From Eupeodes corollae (lineage: Eukaryota; Arthropoda; Insecta; Diptera; Syrphidae), in assembly GCF_945859685.1 (NCBI RefSeq), contig NC_079147.1:169987174-170051173 (forward strand): a stretch of DNA of 64,000 nucleotides. The letters run 5' to 3'. Shown here one piece after another: positions 32,601 through 44,600 of this stretch. A model generated the notes under the pieces. It was not told where the DNA came from. It made no database searches and saw only the letters and a program-made list of their open reading frames with translations. A program made the translations under genes and the position numbers. Positions within the stretch are counted from its first letter, which is position 1; each line of letters begins with the position of its first letter.

Positions 32601-35600
32601 CTCAGCACTTTGTGTGAGATTAGTAGATAGGTAGGTACAGTATTTATAAATATGTTTAGTCTGAAATACAAACCAGAATTAATTCTTTATGTTGGTCTAT
32701 GTAATTGAATAATTTGATAGTTAAAATGTATGTCATTTATTTATTTTCCAATCCTACTTTTGTTGTAGGTATAATTATAATTAATAACAATAAACCTTAA
32801 AGGACATAAATAACATAAAATTATAGTTTATATTTAGGTAGGTTGGTATGTTGTTTGCTGTTGTAATTACCTTTGATACAATTTCGACAGCTCGTCTATT
32901 TTATGATGTGTGACTTAAAGAAAAATCCAATTAAAAGTATTTTTTCTTTACTTATTAACTATTGGTAAGTATAGTTTCGTATATGTAGTGTAGAAATAGG
33001 TATTTTTAATTTTTCATAAGAAGTTATTGTAATCGGTCCGGTTTGTCGAATTGAAAATTTTGACATTTTTCGACGTTTCAAGGTCCCTAGAGTTGAATTA
33101 AAAAGGTTTTTAGAAGTTGTTTTTGTTGTCCATCGCTGAAAAAACAGTAGAGATATCGACTTCAAATAATTTTTTTTATACAACAAAATGCAAAATTTAG
33201 TGGGTGGTCTTCTTACCATAGCAATTTAAAAATTTTAGTTAACCCAGAATATCTCACGAACCAATAACGCTAGTGACTTGAATTAAAATTTAAATAATAT
33301 ATTGTAACGTGTGTAATTTGTGCAACAATTAATTTTTGACATCTGGTAAAATTTGGAGAAGAATCAAATAGACTATTGTTCTATAAAAAATTAAAACCTA
33401 AAAAAAAAACATTATTAAAAGTTGGTAAGAATTGATTTTCGACTCAAATATCTAAAGTTTATGGCTTTGAGCTAATTGTATCTTATAAGAAATATTGTTT
33501 TCGACATTCAGTTAATTTTTCATAAAAATCCAACAGTCGGTTTTTCATAAAAAATAAAATCTACAAAAAATAGTACATACGTTTGGTAAAAATGTATGTT
33601 CGGTTCGGAAAATATTAACTTCAAATTAATTTCATTCATACACCTACTGATAACCTTTATCTATTCAACTGGTATTTAAAGTAGACATATTGTGATATAA
33701 ATCTACAAATAAGGTATACAAAAAATAAATACATTAGGTGGCGCAACAGTTCATGAAGAACCAGGGCCTAGTGACTTACAACTCTCAACCATTCCTGTGT
33801 GCGAGTAATATTATCAGAAATGGAAGGGACCTACAGTATATAGGCCGAATCCGAACGGCTAAATTTGAGAAAGCACTTTTCATGACAAGAATTACTCTTG
33901 GAGAATGTGTCAATTCCACGCAAGAGCACACGTGAATAAAACTTTTAGATGGCACATGCAGTGATCGAACCCAAGACCTCTCGCATGACAGTCCAACGCA
34001 CTTTTTTTATATAATTCATTTTTATTAATTCATTCTTAAACCTATCTTAAAGCTAGACAAAAATGCATAAAACTAGCCTAATTATCCATAACTTACAACT
34101 AACTTAATGGTCCCATACGGACACTCTAAGTTAAACTATAACACTAACTACTAATGCCTTTCGGCCCTTAGATCTATTTTAACTTCAATTCAATTTTATT
34201 TATTTTTGTATTAATTAGAAAATTAAAAAAAAACTAATATCAATATCCTTTTTATTTTTGCTTAAAAACTACTGAAATAAGGTCCCTAATATATAAAACT
34301 TAAAACTAACTTAAACTACCTATTCTACCTATAAACTACTTAAAACTAGAACAACCACAGCAGCAAATCTAACGTTTTTTGTTTTTATATTTTACAGTCT
34401 TTTTTTTTAATTTTGTTTTCTTTTTATATTCCATGTTTTTTTTTATTTTTTTTTATTTTTTTGCCACCATGCCTATTCTACTTAAAACTAAACCCTAAAA
34501 CTATAAAACAAGTATGTAAGCCGGCCAAGGCTTAGACCCCATCCCGACTACCCACTATCAAGTGCCGATTGAAGCCACCAAAACTGGTTCTCCTGCTTCA
34601 CCCTATCAGTTCGGTCCCGCTCGGGCACAGCCCTACTGAAACGAAGGAGGTCCGCTCCACCTTGTGCCATGACGTCCCGATTGTACGGGAGTCGCCTATC
34701 CACGGTTCTTCGTCTGACGTGGTAGATTAACGGGACTGCCAATCTATCCTGTATCAGACCGCATTTGTCTAAAAAGAGGAATGCCTCTGGTGGAATAAAG
34801 CCGCTCAAGCGTGCACTCTCAAAATACTCGTCGTTCGGATAGAACGCCCGAAAATTAAATTGTTGGTCGAAGACATAGCTCTTGCAATGTGACCTCGAAC
34901 GAGTTTTATCACGAAATTGTCAATTCTGTTGATTCGAGCCCCGTTGAATAGGACCTCGTTGGAAAAATAATGCACATAAGAAGACTCGGCTGTTCGATAT
35001 AAGCCGGTACAGCGTCGTAAAAATCCAACAGTCGGTTTTTCATAAAAAATAAAATCTACAAAAAATAGTACATACGTTTGGTAAAAATGTATGTTCGGTT
35101 CGGAAAATATTAACTTCAAATTAATTTCATTCATACACCTACTGATAACCTTTATCTATTCAACTGGTATTTAAAGTAGACATATTGTGATATAAAAAGA
35201 AAGAATATGGGGGTAGTTATACGTTTGGTTATAGTTATGTATATTTTGGCTGGTGGGTATTTTGCTTTTATTTGGCATTAAGTTTTTCTGCAATATTTGA
35301 AGATTAGATTTGTTTGACTTTTAAAGTTTTTTTGTAGATAAATATCAATAGGTTGAGTTAATTTATTGACCAATTTGTGTAATAATTGTGATTAGTGAAA
35401 ATATAGTTTTCCGTCGAGTTTGTTTTTGGTTGGTTGGTGATTTTTTCAGAATGTGGGTTTGATCTCAAATTCAAATTTTAGATATAAGGGTATAGGTAGG
35501 TAGGTATTTCATAAAATTTCATATGGAATTCCTAATATCAATCGGACATGGATAATATCCTACGCTCAGCACTTTGTGTGAGATTAGTAGATAGGTAGGT

Positions 35601-38600
35601 ACAGTATTTATAAATATGTTTAGTCTGAAATACAAACCAGAATTAATTCTTTATGTTGGTCTATGTAATTGAATAATTTGATAGTTAAAATGTATGTCAT
35701 TTATTTATTTTCCAATCCTACTTTTGTTGTAGGTATAATTATAATTAATAACAATAAACCTTAAAGGACATAAATAACATAAAATTATAGTTTATATTTA
35801 GGTAGGTTGGTATGTTGTTTGCTGTTGTAATTACCTTTGATACAATTTCGACAGCTCGTCTATTTTATGATGTGTGACTTAAAGAAAAATCCAATTAAAA
35901 GTATTTTTTCTTTACTTATTAACTATTGGTAAGTATAGTTTCGTATATGTAGTGTAGAAATAGGTATTTTTAATTTTTCATAAGAAGTTATTGTAATCGG
36001 TCCGGTTTGTCGAATTGAAAATTTTGACATTTTTCGACGTTTCAAGGTCCCTAGAGTTGAATTAAAAAGTTTTTTAGAAGTTGTTTTTGTTGTCCATCGC
36101 TGAAAAAACAGTAGAGATATCGACTTCAAATAATTTTTTTTATACAACAAAATGCAAAATTTAGTGGGTGGTCTTCTTACCATAGCAATTTAAAAATTTT
36201 AGTTAACCCAGAATATCTCACGAACCAATAACGCTAGAGACTTGAATTAAAATTTAAATAATATATTGTAACGTGTGTAATTTGTGCAACAATTAATTTT
36301 TGACATCTGGTAAAATTTGGAGAAGAATCAAATAGACTATTGTTCTATAAAAAATTAAAACCTAAAAAAAAAACATTATTAAAAGTTGGTAAGAATTGAT
36401 TTTCGACTCAAATATCTAAAGTTTATGGCTTTGAGCTAATTGTATCTTATAAGAAATATTGTTTTCGACATTCAGTTAATTTTTCATAAAAATCCAACAG
36501 TCGGTTTTTCATAAAAAATAAAATCTACAAAAAATAGTACATACGTTTGGTAAAAATGTATGTTCGGTTCGGAAAATATTAACTTCAAATTAATTTCATT
36601 CATACACCTACTGATAACCTTTATCTATTCAACTGGTATTTAAAGTAGACATATTGTGATATAAATCTACAAATAAGGTATACAAAAAATAAATACATTA
36701 GGTGGCGCAACAGTTCATGAAGAACCAGGGCCTAGTGACTTACAACTCTCAACCATTCCTGTGTGCGAGTAATATTATCAGAAATGGAAGGGACCTACAG
36801 TATATAGGCCGAATCCGAACGGCTAAATTTGAGAAAGCACTTTTCATGACAAGAATTACTCTTGGAGAATGTGTCAATTCCACGCAAGAGCACACGTGAA
36901 TAAAACTTTTAGATGGCACATGCAGTGATCGAACCCAAGACCTCTCGCATGACAGTCCAACGCACTTTTTTTATATAATTCATTTTTATTAATTCATTCT
37001 TAAACCTATCTTAAAGCTAGACAAAAATGCATAAAACTAGCCTAATTATCCATAACTTACAACTAACTTAATGGTCCCATACGGACACTCTAAGTTAAAC
37101 TATAACACTAACTACTAATGCCTTTCGGCCCTTAGATCTATTTTAACTTCAATTCAATTTTATTTATTTTTGTATTAATTAGAAAATTAAAAAAAAACTA
37201 ATATCAATATCCTTTTTATTTTTGCTTAAAAACTACTGAAATAAGGTCCCTAATATATAAAACTTAAAACTAACTTAAACTACCTATTCTACCTATAAAC
37301 TACTTAAAACTAGAACAACCACAGCAGCAAATCTAACGTTTTTTGTTTTTATATTTTACAGTCTTTTTTTTTTAATTTTGTTTTCTTTTTATATTCCATG
37401 TTTTTTTTTATTTTTTTTTATTTTTTTGCCACCATGCCTATTCTACTTAAAACTAAACCCTAAAACTATAAAACAAGTATGTAAGCCGGCCAAGGCTTAG
37501 ACCCCATCCCGACTACCCACTATCAAGTGCCGATTGAAGCCACCAAAACTGGTTCTCCTGCTTCACCCTATCAGTTCGGTCCCGCTCGGGCACAGCCCTA
37601 CTGAAACGAAGGAGGTCCGCTCCACCTTGTGCCATGACGTCCCGATTGTACGGGAGTCGCCTATCCACGGTTCTTCGTCTGACGTGGTAGATTAACGGGA
37701 CTGCCAATCTATCCTGTATCAGACCGCATTTGTCTAAAAAGAGGAATGCCTCTGGTGGAATAAAGCCGCTCAAGCGTGCACTCTCAAAATACTCGTCGTT
37801 CGGATAGAACGCCCGAAAATTAAATTGTTGGTCGAAGACATAGCTCTTGCAATGTGACCTCGAACGAGTTTTATCACGAAATTGTCAATTCTGTTGATTC
37901 GAGCCCCGTTGAATAGGACCTCGTTGGAAAAATAATGCACATAAGAAGACTCGGCTGTTCGATATAAGCCGGTACAGCGTCGTAAAAATCCAACAGTCGG
38001 TTTTTCATAAAAAATAAAATCTACAAAAAATAGTACATACGTTTGGTAAAAATGTATGTTCGGTTCGGAAAATATTAACTTCAAATTAATTTCATTCATA
38101 CACCTACTGATAACCTTTATCTATTCAACTGGTATTTAAAGTAGACATATTGTGATATAAATCTACAAATAAGGTATACAAAAAATAAATACATTAGATG
38201 GCGCAACAGTTCATGAAGAACCAGGGCCTAGTGACTTACAACTCTCAACCATTCCTGTGTGCGAGTAATATTATCAGAAATGGAAGGGACCTACAGTATA
38301 TAGGCCGAATCCGAACGGCTAAATTTGAGAAAGCACTTTTCATGACAAGAATTACTCTTGGAGAATGTGTCAATTCCACGCAAGAGCACACGTGAATAAA
38401 ACTTTTAGATGGCACATGCAGTGATCGAACCCAAGACCTCTCGCATGACAGTCCAACGCACTTTTTTTATATAATTCATTTTTATTAATTCATTCTTAAA
38501 CCTATCTTAAAGCTAGACAAAAATGCATAAAACTAGCCTAATTATCCATAACTTACAACTAACTTAATGGTCCCATACGGACACTCTAAGTTAAACTATA

Positions 38601-41600
38601 ACACTAACTACTAATGCCTTTCGGCCCTTAGATCTATTTTAACTTCAATTCAATTTTATTTATTTTTGTATTAATTAGAAAATTAAAAAAAAACTAATAT
38701 CAATATCCTTTTTATTTTTGCTTAAAAACTACTTAAATAAGGTCCCTAATATATAAAACTTAAAACTAACTTAAACTACCTATTCTACCTATAAACTACT
38801 TAAAACTAGAACAACCACAGCAGCAAATCTAACGTTTTTTGTTTTTATATTTTACAGTCTTTTTTTTTAATTTTGTTTTCTTTTTATATTCCATGTTTTT
38901 TTTTATTTTTTTTTATTTTTTTGCCACCATGCCTATTCTACTTAAAACTAAACCCTAAAACTATAAAACAAGTATGTAAGCCGGCCAAGGCTTAGACCCC
39001 ATCCCGACTACCCACTATCAAGTGCCGATTGAAGCCACCAAAACTGGTTCTCCTGCTTCACCCTATCAGTTCGGTCCCGCTCGGGCACAGCCCTACTGAA
39101 ACGAAGGAGGTCCGCTCCACCTTGTGCCATGACGTCCCGATTGTACGGGAGTCGCCTATCCACGGTTCTTCGTCTGACGTGGTAGATTAACGGGACTGCC
39201 AATCTATCCTGTATCAGACCGCATTTGTCTAAAAAGAGGAATGCCTCTGGTGGAATAAAGCCGCTCAAGCGTGCACTCTCAAAATACTCGTCGTTCGGAT
39301 AGAACGCCCGAAAATTAAATTGTTGGTCGAAGACATAGCTCTTGCAATGTGACCTCGAACGAGTTTTATCACGAAATTGTCAATTCTGTTGATTCGAGCC
39401 CCGTTGAATAGGACCTCGTTGGAAAAATAATGCACATAAGAAGACTCGGCTGTTCGATATAAGCCGGTACAGCGTCGTAAAAATCCAACAGTCGGTTTTT
39501 CATAAAAAATAAAATCTACAAAAAATAGTACATACGTTTGGTAAAAATGTATGTTCGGTTCGGAAAATATTAACTTCAAATTAATTTCATTCATACACCT
39601 ACTGATAACCTTTATCTATTCAACTGGTATTTAAAGTAGACATATTGTGATATAAATCTACAAATAAGGTATACAAAAAATAAATACATTAGGTGGCGCA
39701 ACAGTTCATGAAGAACCAGGGCCTAGTGACTTACAACTCTCAACCATTCCTGTGTGCGAGTAATATTATCAGAAATGGAAGGGACCTACAGTATATAGGC
39801 CGAATCCGAACGGCTAAATTTGAGAAAGCACTTTTCATGACAAGAATTACTCTTGGAGAATGTGTCAATTCCACGCAAGAGCACACGTGAATAAAACTTT
39901 TAGATGGCACATGCAGTGATCGAACCCAAGACCTCTCGCATGACAGTCCAACGCACTTTTTTTATATAATTCATTTTTATTAATTCATTCTTAAACCTAT
40001 CTTAAAGCTAGACAAAAATGCATAAAACTAGCCTAATTATCCATAACTTACAACTAACTTAATGGTCCCATACGGACACTCTAAGTTAAACTATAACACT
40101 AACTACTAATGCCTTTCGGCCCTTAGATCTATTTTAACTTCAATTCAATTTTATTTATTTTTGTATTAATTAGAAAATTAAAAAAAAACTAATATCAATA
40201 TCCTTTTTATTTTTGCTTAAAAACTACTTAAATAAGGTCCCTAATATATAAAACTTAAAACTAACTTAAACTACCTATTCTACCTATAAACTACTTAAAA
40301 CTAGAACAACCACAGCAGCAAATCTAACGTTTTTTGTTTTTATATTTTACAGTCTTTTTTTTTTAATTTTGTTTTCTTTTTATATTCCATGTTTTTTTTT
40401 TATTTTTTTGCCACCATGCCTATTCTACTTAAAACTAAACCCTAAAACTATAAAACAAGTATGTAAGCCGGCCAAGGCTTAGACCCCATCCCGACTACCC
40501 ACTATCAAGTGCCGATTGAAGCCACCAAAACTGGTTCTCCTGCTTCACCCTATCAGTTCGGTCCCGCTCGGGCACAGCCCTACTGAAACGAAGGAACTCC
40601 GCTCCACCTTGTGCCATGACGTCCCGATTGTACGGGAGTCGCCTATCCACGGTTCTTCGTCTGACGTGGTAGATTAACGGGACTGCCAATCTATCCTATA
40701 TCAGACCGCATTTGTCTAAAAAGAGGAATGCCTCTGGTGGAATAAAGCCGCTCAAGCGTGCACTCTCAAAATACTCGTCGTTCGGATAGAACGCCCGAAA
40801 ATTAAATTGTTGGTCGAAGACATAGCTCTTGCAATGTGACCTCGAACGAGTTTTATCACGAAATTGTCAATTCTGTTGATTCGAGCTCCGTTGAATAGGA
40901 CCTCGTTGGAAAAATAATGCACATAAGAAGACTCGGCTGTTCGATATAAGCCGGTACAGCGTCGTAAACACTGCCGCTCAAACACCCGAAACTTCTCCAT
41001 CTGGGAAGGCAGTCCAACGCACTAACGATCATGCCACGGGTACTACACACACAAATGAGGTATACCTCCCTCAATATTTGTGTTCAAAATTTTGTCAAAT
41101 TATACTCAGGTACTGCCTTTTCCGAGGGAAGGTTAACTTTTATAGATACCTTTGCTAATTTCAAACAAATAAATATAATTATGTTTTGTTCAAGGTTGGC
41201 GCAAGACATTATTATAAAAAGAGGCTGGCATGGGACTCACACTGATAACTTCTTATCCCGTCTTCCAATTTGTCTTGCTCAAAATGTTTGTAGGTTTTCG
41301 TGTTTTCGTAAAAAAGTTGTCAGCTGAATAATTCTTAACATTTAAAAATGTCCAACAATATTTTGCATATAATGAAACAGTTTAATTAATTAAGTAGAAA
41401 ATCAATTTGCCCGAACTTTTAGTCATTTTTTAGGTTTTTATTTTTTATAAAAAAATGTCGATTCGGACGTCCGAACGTACGTACATATGCGATTACAAAA
41501 AATTAAAAACTACTTCCATGCAACCGGCAACCAAAGCAAAATACGTAAAGAAAAAACAAAGTAAAAAAATAATTCTAAAAGCCATATACCTATCTACTAC

Positions 41601-44600
41601 AAAATGTATATACAAAAATTCAACATCGCGAGTAAAAATGTTATGTTATTTGTGTTACGCACAGTGGACTGGTGATCCAAAAAGGTTTTGAAGAATCTTT
41701 GTTTTAAAGCAAAGAAATCTGCTTAAAATACTACTAAAATAATTGAAAAACCTAATAGTTACGTCCCCATCTTATGTTATACATATTAACCTACTAACCT
41801 CCATTTGTGTATATGAATACCTACATACATATATGTAATTATTAATTACCTACCTAATTTTAGCTTAAACAATATACCTACCTCTACTTATGTATGTACA
41901 TTTGCAATTTTATACTGTAAAGTTTGATTAGTCTATTATCCCAATAATGTTTTGAGAAAAAAAAAAAGAAATTTGAAAATAAACCCATCCCAAATCATAT
42001 CAAACTAATAACAAAATTGAAGAAAACACAACGAAACTCACAAATCATCATCATATCGAATTACATGCAAGCACCAACATCATTTTCATTTTATGAATGG
42101 GAACGAAATTACATAAAAAAAAAAACCTTAAAAATACATTTTTTCCAGCGAACGTGATTTGGCCTTGAATGCCATACTTTAACAGACATGCCTAAACAGT
42201 TTGATATTCCAAATAACAATATTCCGTTATTCTTCCGTTATTCTTCATAAGAACTAAATCTGTAAAATTGGGTGTTGTATTTGATAGACCGGTTTCGCAG
42301 TTAAATATTTCTAAAGGCTGAGTTAAAGGTGCCATTGAGCGGTATGCTGAAATTGGAGTTCTTGAGGATAAACTACTCAGGGCGACCCAGATCTTCAAGC
42401 AAGAGGAAGTGCTTATAGTAACAACCAGCAAACGAAACAGGAGATAAAGAGTACCGAAAACACGTGCCGAAATAAATACAACTATACTGGACTTGTCGAT
42501 TTGCAGTTCAAAAAATACTTCTTCGACCACAAAACAAGGTGAAACTTTTAGATTGGGCAAAAAAGCGTAAAGGCTGGATGAAGAAACATTTCAGCAAAGA
42601 TTTACGGAGGGATAAATCTAATTGAGGTACTTGGTACAAAATCGTAGGGGTTTCGTTCGACTCAACGCTGAACAAAATATGCTTCCCGAGTGTATGGTTC
42701 CTACTGTTAAGCATAGTATGAAGTTCTGTGATGTGATTTGGATGTGTCTCTTTAAATGAAATGACATATTTGACTCGCGCTTTTAAAAAAATTAACAACG
42801 AGATGTACAACACATGTTCAAATGGTAGACATGTGCATTCAAGAGGACACAAGCGTCCACAAGTTTTTCTCAAATCCCACCTCTGTCTATCAACTCCTAC
42901 TCTCACCTCCCCGTGGTGAACATCGGGTGCCTAGTACCTCAACTGGAGATTGGGTTCCAACCCCAGTGGAAAGTTGTTGGTGGCAGCAAACGAGAGAGGA
43001 GGGGAGAGGTGTTTCCACTAAGGCACCTCTTCTTATCCAGACGGCAGCGGAGGAATTCCCGAGATAGAATCAACGGTAGCGTCTACAGTTCCAGTAAGGT
43101 TGAACTACTTAGTGAACACCTTATAGGGCTTCTTCGACTTATTCGGTGCCCAGGTCTATAAGGAGCGGTTTTATCCGGCTCCCCATCCTTGGAGTTATAC
43201 TTAGGATCTGGCCCTCCAGGTTGGGGGTTGTGCCGCCGGGGTGACTTCCTGGCTACTTAAAAGCTTTCATAGTTGCGAAGCACCAACAAGCCTCTGATAC
43301 GGACGGATTTACTGTTGACAACCAACGCAAATAAATTAAGGACAACGAACTTTGGATATGCACGTGGAATGTTAGGTCCCTAAACAGACCAAGTGCGGTC
43401 GAAGAATTAGTGGAGGCCCTAGACCGGTATAAAGCAGACAACACCGCCATCCAGGAAATACGATGGGATGGGCTGGGCAAAAGGAGTATGAAAAACTGCG
43501 ATATTTACTATGGTGACTGCTACCAGGAAAACCAACAGCGCTTATTTGGATGCGGCTTCGTCATTGGAGCCAGACTTAGGCAAGAAGTCTTTAGCGATTG
43601 ACCATATTGCGATCGATGCCAGACACGCTTCCAGCATCATGGATGTATGAACTTTCCGAGGAGCTAACATCGACTCGGACCACTACCTCGTTGTAGCCAA
43701 GGCAGCACTTCGGATTTCCAGACCCAAGGCAAAACAGGGAGGTGCTGGGAGAAGGTACAACGTCGAACGGCTACAATCGCCAGAGATCGCCAAATCCTTT
43801 TCCGACTGCCAAACTCGTCCGTTTGTGCAGGATGACCATGGAGAATTCACGCTGCTCCATAAAGGTTGGAAACAACTTTCGATGTCAAAAAAGACAAGGT
43901 GATGCGCGGTCGTGTGATTTTTTGAGTACTGAGGCAGAGGCGGTAAAAATGGGGTAAACGGTTAATGAGGGCAAAACAAAGTACATGCTGTCGTCAAGAA
44001 AGGAAATCCAACACCGACGTCTTGGTCAAAACGTAACCATCGACAGACGTAACTTTGAGGTAGTCAAGGACTTCGTCTACCTAGGCTACGCTGTAAACGC
44101 AGAACACAACAACAGCGCTGAGATCAAACGCCGAATAACTCTTGCTATCCGCTGTTTCTTTGGACTAAGAAAGCAATTGAGTGGAAAAGTCCCTTCTCGA
44201 GGGACCAAAGTGTTGCTATATAAAACCATTATCATCCCCGTCCTGCTATACGGTGCAGAAGCATGGACTATGACAAAAGCGTATGAAAGCACCTTGGCGG
44301 TCGGTTCGAGAAAAAAATTCTTCGTGTGATCTATGTAAAGAAGCCTTTTTCTGTTCGTTTTGCATTCGTAAAAATTTCGAACTCGAGATTTAAATCAAAC
44401 ATGGCATTTCGATGGTAATGAATTCGAAAAAAGTGGTTCCACTATAACGTCCGAACTTTCCGATAGATTTTTGTTTAAATTGTCTTTAATTTTAGTTTTT
44501 CTTAATCTGGTTTCTTTCAATAGAAAAAAAATAGTTTTGTATTGATCCAGATCCAGGTATACGCTGAGTATACATGAAGTTTGTGGCTTTTATTCATGTT

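Larger units (their letters stand above)
32237..41009. repeat. Tandem array of 2,964-bp and 1,495-bp units
   Basis: Segment A (about 32237-33524) recurs at 35201-36488, an offset of 2,964 bp. Segment B, about 1,495 bp, starts at about 33525, 36489, 37984 and 39479, with a partial B at 35020-35196. The order is A-B-b-A-B-B-B. Copies differ by only a few bases (for example ATTAGGTGG against ATTAGATGG, and a shorter poly-T run in the last copy), so amplification is recent. Junctions show short shared runs: CGTCGTAAA against TTCATAAA at B-B joins, and an A-rich run at the b-A join. Each B contains a SINE 3' part and a LINE 3' fragment. Repeated open frames of 65, 86 and 109 codons are consequences of this amplification. 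Confidence 0.9.

Noticed and set aside
33958..34003. tRNA gene suggested by the GGTTCGATCAC B box.
   Set aside because: The acceptor and anticodon arms do not form a full cloverleaf here; the A-box half is separated by a LINE fragment and the body is a SINE.
32237..41009. CRISPR-like repeat array.
   Set aside because: Units are kilobases long and contiguous without unique spacers, and the genome is eukaryotic.
32959..41074. Repeated identical open frames of 65, 86 and 109 codons, resembling a small gene family.
   Set aside because: They recur only because the DNA is tandemly amplified. The 86-codon minus frames near 34548, 37513 and 39008 and the 109-codon frames are LINE ORF2 pieces plus flanking sequence; the 65-codon plus frames lie antisense across the SINE.
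42508..42906. 132-codon minus-strand frame at 42508-42906.
   Set aside because: It is antisense to the Tc1 and RTE remnants and has no domain.
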